Source of the DNA: Akkermansia muciniphila
GTDB taxonomy: Bacteria; Verrucomicrobiota; Verrucomicrobiia; Verrucomicrobiales; Akkermansiaceae
DNA: 64,000 nt
Reading direction: 5' to 3'
Assembly: GCA_945890645.1 (NCBI GenBank)
Contig: CAMDCV010000015.1
Location: 1-64,000, forward strand
Shown here: one piece after another, positions 54,412-62,199 of the stretch
Layout of the letters: every line of letters starts with the position of its first letter
Position numbering within the stretch: the first letter of the stretch is position 1
Notes under the pieces: model-generated
Databases searched by the model: none
The model's input: only the letters and a program-made list of their open reading frames with translations
Told to the model about the DNA's origin: nothing
Position numbers and translations under genes: made by a program

Positions 54412-55347
54412 ATGCCAAGCATTGACAGAACAACAATCATCACCGGCCCTGCGCTGGTGACATTCGGCGGCCAGAGCTTCTGGTCGAAGGGCGACGTGAC
54501 CTTGAAACCTACCGTGGATAAATTCGCCGTATCGACCTCAGCCTTTGGCGAGGTGGACGGGCGGATTAACGACAAACGCATCGAGGTAAGCTTTGAACCA
54601 GAGGGCCGCTACACGGCTGGACTACTGGCGATCCTTTTCCCCTACGCGGCGACAAGCATCGGTGCCTCGATCTATGGTGCCTCTGACCGTGCCCTGGTGA
54701 TTCATTCCCGCGCTGGCACGAAGATCACTGTGCCGAATGCATCGTTGACGAAGCTGCCGAACCTGCGCTTTGGCGTAGCGCAGACGATCACCGGCAGCGT
54801 GACCTTTACCGGCCTGCTGAAAAAATCCACGGCTCCGGAAGCGGCGGGTGCTTACTGGGTAGTGGCGAGTGAATCGTATCCAGGCGATACCAGCTTTGCG
54901 ACGAGTGACATTCTGACCAAAGCCTACACCTCAGCATGGGGTGGGTCTGCGCCATGGAGTTCGTTCCTCACGGAAGGTGGATGGGATGTGCAATTCGATC
55001 TTTCCCTGGCACCACAGAAAGTGGATGGCCTGGGCACGGTGGACATGACGCTGCAGGAGCTCAAGGTGACGGCCACCGCGATTCCCGTCGGCCCGACGGA
55101 AGCACAAGTGCTCACGGCGATGCAACAAGAGCAAGCCATGGGCACGAGCTACGCGACGGCCAACGACCTCGTGATCTCCGCGACCGGCGTTTACTTCTCC
55201 CTGGCGAATGCTGGCCTCACGGAAGCGGACCTTGGTTGGGGATCGCAGCGCAAACGCATCGGCCCGTGCAAGTGGATGGCCACGCGCACGGTTACTTCTG
55301 GTGTGCCGGATCCACTCTACTTCATCGGCACGGCCGCGCCGGAGTAA
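54412..55347 (+). CDS. Major tail tube protein (tentative)
   Basis: 311 residues, predicted beta-rich. TTIITGPALVTFGGQSFWSKG, a central block AQTITGSVTFTGLLK and the repeated VDGLGTVDMTLQELKVTATAIP are in keeping with siphovirus tail tube proteins. It lies where a tube gene is expected, followed by two small genes and, beyond the appendage genes, the tape measure. No sheath gene is seen. Confidence 0.65.
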   Translation: MPSIDRTTIITGPALVTFGGQSFWSKGDVTLKPTVDKFAVSTSAFGEVDGRINDKRIEVSFEPEGRYTAGLLAILFPYAATSIGASIYGASDRALVIHSRAGTKITVPNASLTKLPNLRFGVAQTITGSVTFTGLLKKSTAPEAAGAYWVVASESYPGDTSFATSDILTKAYTSAWGGSAPWSSFLTEGGWDVQFDLSLAPQKVDGLGTVDMTLQELKVTATAIPVGPTEAQVLTAMQQEQAMGTSYATANDLVISATGVYFSLANAGLTEADLGWGSQRKRIGPCKWMATRTVTSGVPDPLYFIGTAAPE

Positions 55348-55351
55348 TCTG

Positions 55352-55391
55352 GCGAAAATCTGAAACGCTGAAAATCTGAAACGCTGAAATT
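55352..55391. repeat. Five-unit 8-nt tandem repeat (CTGAAANN)
   Basis: GCGAAAAT CTGAAACG CTGAAAAT CTGAAACG CTGAAATT, ending 2 nt before the ATG at 55394. Confidence 0.8.
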
Positions 55392-55393
55392 TT

Positions 55394-55672
55394 ATGAGCA
55401 AGAAGAATTTGAAAAGTGAAGCTACACCCGAAGACGTAGCACCTGCACCATCGATCAATCCTGATGACGTGCGTGCCGCTATCGGTGAAGAGACGCTCGC
55501 GAAGCTGGGCAGACAACCGCTGGCGATCGCTGGCGGTGGTGTGGAAACGCTGCTGCAGGCGGCCTGCAAGAAGTGTGCAGGATACCCGAATCCGGTGGAA
55601 GCGGCGGTGCGTGAGCTGCGGGTCTCGTGTGGATCCAAAGCAACGCCTGCGGTGAAATCCTCTGCTGAATAA
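55394..55672 (+). CDS. Small tail-region protein (possible tail assembly chaperone)
   Basis: 92 residues, helical with a Cys pair (AACKKCAGYPNP). Placed between tail tube and further tail genes, where siphophages encode assembly chaperones; no frameshift signal is obvious. Ends 2 bp before the next gene. Confidence 0.6.
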   Translation: MSKKNLKSEATPEDVAPAPSINPDDVRAAIGEETLAKLGRQPLAIAGGGVETLLQAACKKCAGYPNPVEAAVRELRVSCGSKATPAVKSSAE

Positions 55673-55674
55673 GT

Positions 55675-56136
55675 ATGAAGATCGCGCTCGTTCACTCATC
55701 GGGAACCTACTGGCTGGCTGGTCAGGTAGGGGTGAGCGAGCGCGTGCATTCGTCTGCAGCGGATCTGGAATTCAGTGGCGAGATTGCAGTGCAGGGACAA
55801 GACCGGGTGCGAGCGCCCGCGCGGGCCTTTCGCGATCGGCTGAACTACTCGTCAGGGGTTTCGTTTACGACCTCGCGGAAGTTTGACACTCTCACCGCAG
55901 CGGAAGAATTCGCGGCAACCTATGATGCCGTTTACCCGCGCACGGGATCGATCGAACTCTACGGTGCGAGCGAGGTCATCGTGGCAACATTGCAAAACGC
56001 GATCGTGAATCCCCCACGGCGCAGAGTGACTGGTGTCTCGGTGCAGCTGATTTATTCTGTAGTAGGCGGTGCCTGGGAACTGCCGGAAGGATTCGAGTAT
56101 CTCACCATGGGCGGTGAAGTGATCACAATGGACTAA
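55675..56136 (+). CDS. Tail-region protein, unknown function
   Basis: 153 residues, mixed alpha/beta (SSGVSFTTSRKFDTLTAAEE ... ELYGASEVIVATL ... VSVQLIYSVVGGAWELPEG). Typical of small beta-rich tail components. No specific family. Confidence 0.6.
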   Translation: MKIALVHSSGTYWLAGQVGVSERVHSSAADLEFSGEIAVQGQDRVRAPARAFRDRLNYSSGVSFTTSRKFDTLTAAEEFAATYDAVYPRTGSIELYGASEVIVATLQNAIVNPPRRRVTGVSVQLIYSVVGGAWELPEGFEYLTMGGEVITMD

Positions 56137-56155
56137 AATTTAATCAATTACTTTT

Positions 56156-57148
56156 ATGGGAAAACAAATCGAAAATAACGACGTTGCGAAGGAATTCTGG
56201 GAGAATCTCAGCGATGCCACGGCACTGGACGCAGAAACAAAAACGGCAGTGCTAGCGAAGATCGGAGCAGTAGAGCAATCTCCAGAAGATACGATACCAT
56301 ATGTCCAGAAAGACAACACATGGTCACGACTTATCATCTACTCCGAGTCCGACTTGTTTGCGGATCGCGCAGTGGTCATCATAACAGTAACGGAAGGTGT
56401 TGATTCACTGAGCATTGGCCAAATAAACTTCGAATACGGGTCAGTTACTGGTAATGTAGATTTCGTTGGTTCAGGATCAGACATCAATCAAACTGCTGCG
56501 GATATTAAAGATGCGCTTGCGAGTAACGGAATTTTTGCGGCAGATTGGAGTTCGAACGTAGACGGGAACGTCATAACACTAACTAGAACAACAGCAACTT
56601 TTGAGACGTTCGTTGCGCTCTATCAGGCAGGTGACGTCGTTACGATGGACAACACATACACGCAGAACGTATATGACGGAGATTTTGTTGGACAGATGCA
56701 AATCGTCGGTGATTCATACCCCTTTGAATTTTTTCAGTGGGATGGCCAAGCTTGGATCGATGCAAAGTTCATCACAGCGACTAGCGCGGAACTCCTCGAA
56801 AACAAAATCATCATAAATCCAGTGGTCCGTAACTACGGCGAAAGTGTTGTGGAACTGGGCAGTAGCGGTGCAGTGGAAACAATAGTTTTAACGAGCGGGA
56901 CATTTCAGATTATCACTCTCACAGCCAATTGCGCATTTACTATGCCAGCAATTACGCCTGAGAGTAAATCATTCGTTCTCAAAGTGCTGACAGGTGCAGG
57001 AGGGTTTGCAGCAACTTTCATTGGCGTTAAATGGAGCGGGTCAATCGCGCCTACGATCACTCCCACGGCGGGTCGATACGATCTTCTTTCTTTCATTTCC
57101 GATGGCACGGCCTGGAGTGGCTCAGCAATTCAAAACTTCACCCCATAA
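56156..57148 (+). CDS. Tail appendage protein (candidate host-recognition protein)
   Basis: 330 residues. A helical start (NDVAKEFWENLSDATALDAETK) is followed by beta-rich, Ser/Thr/Asn-rich sequence; the last 100 residues (VETIVLTSGTFQIITLTANC ... TFIGVKWSGSIAPTITP) resemble C-terminal beta domains of fibre-like proteins. The gene looks AT-richer than flanking structural genes, as host-range genes often do after exchange. Confidence 0.6.
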   Translation: MGKQIENNDVAKEFWENLSDATALDAETKTAVLAKIGAVEQSPEDTIPYVQKDNTWSRLIIYSESDLFADRAVVIITVTEGVDSLSIGQINFEYGSVTGNVDFVGSGSDINQTAADIKDALASNGIFAADWSSNVDGNVITLTRTTATFETFVALYQAGDVVTMDNTYTQNVYDGDFVGQMQIVGDSYPFEFFQWDGQAWIDAKFITATSAELLENKIIINPVVRNYGESVVELGSSGAVETIVLTSGTFQIITLTANCAFTMPAITPESKSFVLKVLTGAGGFAATFIGVKWSGSIAPTITPTAGRYDLLSFISDGTAWSGSAIQNFTP

Positions 57149-57151
57149 AAA

Positions 57152-57943
57152 ATGTTCGCCGCTCGTAATATGACTTTTGCGTCAGCGCTGGATCCTGCGA
57201 TTATCGCATTACGCAACGCATCCGGTGCCCCTGATCTAGCAGGTTTAAATACGTTAGCCTCCTACATCCGCGGTCAAGGATTGATTTCGCAAGCTCGTGG
57301 ATTTCCCATGAAGACCGCGCAAAACGCTGGTAGTGGCAGCACGGTTTATGGCTACGGCGATCTGACCGCCAACAACATGACGCTCGTCAATTCCCCCACG
57401 TGGTCCGCGAGCGGAATTGCTATGAACACGACGACGCAGTTTGGTCACATGGCGGATTTTCTCGATGCGGAAACCATCACAGTTTTTGTGCGACGGAGCG
57501 GCACACTGGGCGCGGTAGGAACTCCGATGGTATCGCAGCTGGATTTCACGGGCAACCAGCGGTCATGGGCGATCACGGCATCGAGCAGTAGCACGAGCGT
57601 CATCTCGGTGCGCCGGTCACCCGATGGATCGAGCGCATTGCAAGAGCTTTACAACGGCGATGCATCATCGCTGGTCACTGCTGACACGACCTATGTCGCT
57701 CAATGGAGCAATGGCGGTGGCAGAAACGTGTGGACCAACAAGACAGAGCGCACGCTAACGTTGGTTTCCGGACCTCAGACATCGCGGCTCAATGCCACAG
57801 CGGCAATCATGCTCAACGCATTCGGAACTGTCGCGGTGCCATCGGGATTCATGGGCGGCACGTATCTTCATTTGTTAATCGTGCGCGGTACCATCACAAC
57901 GCCGCAGCGTGAGACCATCACGGATCTAATCAACGCACTATGA
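57152..57943 (+). CDS. Tail appendage protein, beta-sandwich type
   Basis: 263 residues. After an N-terminal helix, the body (SGIAMNTTTQFGHMADFLDA ... TVFVRRSGTLG ... RSWAITASSSSTSVISVRR) suggests a concanavalin/LamG-like sandwich, common in carbohydrate-binding phage proteins. Starts 3 bp after the previous gene and overlaps the tape measure by 4 bp. Confidence 0.6.
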   Translation: MFAARNMTFASALDPAIIALRNASGAPDLAGLNTLASYIRGQGLISQARGFPMKTAQNAGSGSTVYGYGDLTANNMTLVNSPTWSASGIAMNTTTQFGHMADFLDAETITVFVRRSGTLGAVGTPMVSQLDFTGNQRSWAITASSSSTSVISVRRSPDGSSALQELYNGDASSLVTADTTYVAQWSNGGGRNVWTNKTERTLTLVSGPQTSRLNATAAIMLNAFGTVAVPSGFMGGTYLHLLIVRGTITTPQRETITDLINAL

Positions 57944-59778
57944 GCGACGGCAAACAAATCCCGATTGATATCAAGACCACGGCTGACACCAGTGGTCTCA
58001 ACCAGGTCACGAAGGGACTCGATGACGTCAAAGCCGCTGCGAATGATGCGGGTCAAAGCTCCTCCGGCATTGATGCCGTGGATCAAGCCATTGCCCGTAT
58101 GGATGCCGCTGCAGAAGATGCCATCAAACGCATCGATGCGCTCGATGAGAGTAATGCCGCTCTCGCACCTGGACTCGCGGACGTAGCGAAGCAAGCTGGT
58201 GAAGCGGAAAAAGCGATCGACGATACGAAGAAAGCGGTGCAAGAACATGGGGAAAAAAGCGAGCAAGCCACGCAAAAGATGATGGCCATGGGGCAGATCA
58301 GCCAGGGCCTTGCTATGGGTCTCAACAACCTCGCGGATGTGGCGCGTGCGAATGGTCAAGTAGAGCTTGCGAATGATCTCAATAAAGTGTCGGCGGCGAT
58401 GTCTGCAATCGTTCCAATTGCTTCAATGGGCATGGGGCTGCATGCCGCGATCGCAGCTGCGGGAGGAATGCAGGCGGCTCTGATTGGACTACGCACTGCT
58501 GCGATCGCATCACTCGCGGCATTCGGTCCCTACCTTGCAGCACTGGCAGCTGGAGCGGCTCTCTACTATGGGCTGCAAAAAGCAGCTGATGCCTACATGG
58601 GAACCGTGGAGGAAATGGACGCCAAGAACGAGCGCGCAGCAATCGCGATCGGTGGCGTAACCGTCAGTCACGAAGAGGAAAAAGAAGCACGCGATCGCGC
58701 CAAAGAATCAATCGATAAATACAAGGACGCTCTTGAAGGAGCCAATGACGAACTGGAGCGAAATCTCGAATTAGCTGGCAACCAAGAGCAGCTCGCAAAA
58801 GCGCGGATCAATGCCGACATCCGCAAGCGACAGGCAGACGTGGATGCGCAAGCCGCTGCCTTTGAGCGCACTGATGGAAATCAAGGAATCAGTCCGGAGC
58901 AAGCCATCATTGAAACGCAGAGACTAAATGAAGAAAAGCTGCGCCGAACCACTGCAGCTGAAGAACAACAAAGGCTATCGGAAGAGCAGGCACTCGCGGC
59001 CGCTAATCGCAGACGAGCAAAAGAGCTGGAAGATCTCCGCACGGAAAACACGGCCAACAACGATGGCATCAAAGGCACAGAAGGCCGGTTCAATCTCAGT
59101 GCGGAAGAACGCAAGCAACTGAGTGCCAAGGCAAAGGAAGTCGAAGCAGCAAGGCAAAAATACGGTGCTGATAGTGACGAGGTAGCCAGTGCGATGCAGG
59201 AATATACGGCCATGGCCGTGAAGATGAATGATGAGGAAAAGGCCGATTTATTACGTCGACTCACACTGCGTGAAGAACTCAGCAAGAAAATCGAAGCAGC
59301 AGCGGCCGACCTCGATGCGCTAGAAAAAAAGTTACTCAAAACTCAGCGTGACAACAATCAAGAGCGCGCTGTGACCCAGGTGGAAACGGAAGGTGAAGTC
59401 GTGACAACTCGCACGCAATCAGAGACCCGGATCGAAGAAGAGCGGGCGCGACAACAGGCTGCTAAAAAAGCGGCCGCCGAACGCGCTGATCGAGAGAAGA
59501 TCACTGGCATGGAAGATGATCTGGATCGCACAGCGGCGGGAAATCGTGACCAATTGCTAGGAACGAATCAGGCAAGAAGCGGACCTAAAGCAAAGGAATT
59601 GCAGGCCATCGCCAAGCAGATTGCCGATGCTGATAGCACGGAAGAAATCAAGGCCATCGCTGACCGCTTTAACAACATGAGTGGTGGCACAGTGGAGATG
59701 ATTCGTATGATGCTCGCGGTCCAAGAAAGACAGGCTAAGGAGATCGAGAATATGAAAGCTCGTCTGAAGAAACTATGA
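57940..59778 (+). CDS. Tape measure protein
   Basis: 612 residues. Long coiled coils flank a hydrophobic segment (~155-215, AAIAAAGGMQAALIGLRTAA ... YLAALAAGAALYYGL), the standard layout of tail length rulers. With about 0.15 nm of tail per residue (general rule), a tail near 90 nm is expected, short for a siphovirus. Coupled by 4-bp overlaps to both neighbours. Confidence 0.82.
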   Translation: MSDGKQIPIDIKTTADTSGLNQVTKGLDDVKAAANDAGQSSSGIDAVDQAIARMDAAAEDAIKRIDALDESNAALAPGLADVAKQAGEAEKAIDDTKKAVQEHGEKSEQATQKMMAMGQISQGLAMGLNNLADVARANGQVELANDLNKVSAAMSAIVPIASMGMGLHAAIAAAGGMQAALIGLRTAAIASLAAFGPYLAALAAGAALYYGLQKAADAYMGTVEEMDAKNERAAIAIGGVTVSHEEEKEARDRAKESIDKYKDALEGANDELERNLELAGNQEQLAKARINADIRKRQADVDAQAAAFERTDGNQGISPEQAIIETQRLNEEKLRRTTAAEEQQRLSEEQALAAANRRRAKELEDLRTENTANNDGIKGTEGRFNLSAEERKQLSAKAKEVEAARQKYGADSDEVASAMQEYTAMAVKMNDEEKADLLRRLTLREELSKKIEAAAADLDALEKKLLKTQRDNNQERAVTQVETEGEVVTTRTQSETRIEEERARQQAAKKAAAERADREKITGMEDDLDRTAAGNRDQLLGTNQARSGPKAKELQAIAKQIADADSTEEIKAIADRFNNMSGGTVEMIRMMLAVQERQAKEIENMKARLKKL

Positions 59779-62021
59779 GTGCTGTATGGACCATCACCGG
59801 CCCGAGTGGCACAGGCACTGTGGAGCTATCACCAGCGGACATTGAATCGCTGGCTGTGAGCTTCCGGATCATGGCAACATCGACCGCGCAGCTCAACATT
59901 CATCGGGACTATGATTCAGCGGCTGATTGGTGGGCAGAAGACACTCTGGTAACGATCTATCGCGCACCATCTGCCGAGGGAGAGGCAGTGCCATTTTTCA
60001 CAGGCCGTGTGCTTGAAACTTCGATCAATGCGGATGGTGGTGGTGAGTATAGAACCCTGCAACTCGCAGACGGTTGGCAGGATCTGGAAGACATCATTTA
60101 TCAGGAGCCGTGGGCCATCGGCAGTGGGTCTGTTTTGATACCGAAAGCAGTGCTGGGACTGGACACTTCTGGTGACCCAATAAGCACCGGCGCGCAGATC
60201 ACAGCGGCAGTGGAATATGCGATCGATGAAGGGGCTGCGATCGCACTCGGAACGATCGATGCTGGTGTGAGTGTGTGGCCTTCTGAAGTGGCGAATATTT
60301 CCTGCGCGGATGTGATCCTGGGCGAGATGAGATGGAACCCAGATTGGGCAGCTTGGCTGGATCATTCGACCGTGCCGCCGACCTTCAACGCCAGGGCAAA
60401 ATCGGCGCTTTCAACAAGCACGATCGACATCGAGGACGAGGCTGTGGAGTCGTTCAATTTCGCGAAGCTCATCCGCAACATTCCGCGCGGTGTGCGCATC
60501 CTTTATGAGGATGCCAGCAGCATCGATGACACGGTGTATCGCAACGGTTATCTCGACACGGCAGGTGCCACGACCGGGCGCAAAATCATGCATGCGACGA
60601 TCGAGCTTTCGGGCCTCAACATGCAGCTGCAAAAGAGCCGGATCGAGACGCGCACGCTGCCGACTGATGGGGCGAGTATGAAGGCGTATTTCAAGCTCAA
60701 ATGGCCTGAACTTGCAGCGATCCCCGATGCAGCTTTTGAGTTCTCTGATGTAAGTTTTACCCTGGCACCTATCGCTACTCAACCGGATCCGATTTGCCCG
60801 AAGGCGACGCGCCTTTCTGTGGCGACGGCCGCCGATCTGCCGCGTGAATTAGTGCGTGGCACGATCGAGGACTGGATGCGTAAAAAAGTGGGTGAAGTGA
60901 CGGTTAAGTATAAGCTAAAAGCTAATGCTGTGGCCACCGCGGCCGAAAAAAAATCTATGGCGGCATTTCTCACTTTGTTTGATAACATGTTGCCAGCCGA
61001 CGAAGCACATAAGGCCTTCACTGTCACGGCCACGAACGCGATCACGAAGTTGTATAAGGGCATCAGCAGCTTTACTGAAGGCGAAGGGAAGCCGACAGGA
61101 ATCGCGGCGGCCGTGTATGCGGCAGCCAGCGCGGAGAAGTATGAAGGGCAGGTCACTCTGGCCGATGAAGACGTGCCGGTCACGCAGTGGATGGGCCGGA
61201 AGCTCAGCCTAGTAGATGGCGCGACTACGCTCATGCCTGCGATGGTCATTCACTCGGCGAGTCTGGACATTTCCTCGGGCGTCGTGGCTCTTTCCTTTGG
61301 CCCACTGCCTTACCTATCGGCGGGCGATTTCCTCGAGCTACAGCGCATGGCGAAGAGCAGGCCAGTGAAGTGGTGGAGCAAAGAAGAGCGTGAGTCAAAC
61401 GAACTCGGCGCGTCAGCTGCACCCGGATCCAAAGGCGACACGGTCAGTGGGTATGACATACCCACAACTACAGTCCCTCCTAGTGGTGGGCATGTGGCAA
61501 CGCACCCATGGAAGGTGAGCGATGGAGGCAGCGGCAATGCGGCCATTGCAGCGGGCTTCATCCTTGGCTATTACATGACCTATGCAGCAGCCGATAGTTC
61601 TGGCAGCGCGCCTGCGGATGGGGATTATCAGCCGGAAGGAATCGTGCTCGGTCCGGGTGGCAGCTATGCCGGGGGCACGGCGGCCGTCACGGGAACGAAA
61701 TACATTTACGCGGAAATCCCCCGCAACGGACCGGATGAAGAGTATGCAGAAACGCAGAACTCGGCGGACTCGCTGGAGATCGGCATCGAGCTTTACGACG
61801 ACATCAATCCGGCACTGGCTGACGCTGCGACAATCGTCGTGCATGCATCCGATCCGTCTGCCTACAGCCCTACCACGGGCAAAGCTGCGGTCTGCATCGC
61901 CAAGGTGACAAACGCTGATGGAGTCATCACGGTGGACAAGCAATATGTCACGCACAACCCGACTCTGTTCGTGCCGGTGCCCAAGGTCATCGCTGTGCCG
62001 GGTTCATTTGGGGCTGGTTGA
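59775..62021 (+). CDS. Tail tip / hub protein
   Basis: 748 residues. The N-terminal part (ESLAVSFRIMATSTAQLNIHRD ... FFTGRVLETSINADGGGEYRTLQLADGWQDLED) resembles hub proteins at the tail tip of siphophages. The C-terminal ~200 residues are Gly/Ser/Thr-rich beta (GFILGYYMTYAAADSSGSAP ...). It is the last phage gene; no separate fibre or chaperone gene follows. Ends 110 bp before the right end. Confidence 0.72.
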   Translation: MSAVWTITGPSGTGTVELSPADIESLAVSFRIMATSTAQLNIHRDYDSAADWWAEDTLVTIYRAPSAEGEAVPFFTGRVLETSINADGGGEYRTLQLADGWQDLEDIIYQEPWAIGSGSVLIPKAVLGLDTSGDPISTGAQITAAVEYAIDEGAAIALGTIDAGVSVWPSEVANISCADVILGEMRWNPDWAAWLDHSTVPPTFNARAKSALSTSTIDIEDEAVESFNFAKLIRNIPRGVRILYEDASSIDDTVYRNGYLDTAGATTGRKIMHATIELSGLNMQLQKSRIETRTLPTDGASMKAYFKLKWPELAAIPDAAFEFSDVSFTLAPIATQPDPICPKATRLSVATAADLPRELVRGTIEDWMRKKVGEVTVKYKLKANAVATAAEKKSMAAFLTLFDNMLPADEAHKAFTVTATNAITKLYKGISSFTEGEGKPTGIAAAVYAAASAEKYEGQVTLADEDVPVTQWMGRKLSLVDGATTLMPAMVIHSASLDISSGVVALSFGPLPYLSAGDFLELQRMAKSRPVKWWSKEERESNELGASAAPGSKGDTVSGYDIPTTTVPPSGGHVATHPWKVSDGGSGNAAIAAGFILGYYMTYAAADSSGSAPADGDYQPEGIVLGPGGSYAGGTAAVTGTKYIYAEIPRNGPDEEYAETQNSADSLEIGIELYDDINPALADAATIVVHASDPSAYSPTTGKAAVCIAKVTNADGVITVDKQYVTHNPTLFVPVPKVIAVPGSFGAG

Positions 62022-62084
62022 ATAGTACCGGCGCGTTGCAAGTTTAGTGCAGCGCACGTGCATTCGACCTGAAAAGCGTGTATT

Positions 62085-62131
62085 TTTCTTAAACTTCATC
62101 CAATGTTTCTTAAACCTTGTTCGGCTTTACA
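62085..62131. other. Prophage right end with inverted transposase-binding-site candidates
   Basis: TTTCTTAAACC at 62106-62116 and TTTCTTAAAC at 62085-62094 are inverted copies of the left-end core. Exactly 15 nt lie between the outer site and the terminal CA at 62131, matching the left end. Confidence 0.75.
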
Positions 62132-62135
62132 ACTT
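62132..62135. repeat. Right copy of the putative target-site duplication (ACTT)
   Basis: ACTT immediately after the CA terminus, matching 27412-27415. Confidence 0.55.
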
Positions 62136-62199
62136 AGGGCAACAATCTTGAACTGTATCTCCCTAAACATAGGAAAATGATTTGTAGCGAAAAATCGTA

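Larger units (their letters stand above)
27416..62131. mobile_element. Mu-like transposable siphovirus prophage (34,716 bp)
   Basis: Boundaries come from matched termini: TG at 27416 and CA at 62130-62131. On each side exactly 15 bp separate the terminus from an inverted copy of GGTTTAAGAAA, and ACTT flanks both ends. Contents fit a Mu-type phage: split MuA-like transposase, MuB-like ATPase, lysis genes, gp27/gp28-like terminase, DUF935-like portal, Mu I-like protease with scaffold, capsid, gp36- and gpG-like proteins, then a long-tail module without sheath. It sits intergenically between the beta-propeller gene and the L,D-transpeptidase gene. No obviously broken phage gene is seen, so it may be intact. 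Only 197 bp and 110 bp separate the outermost genes from the ends. Confidence 0.88.
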
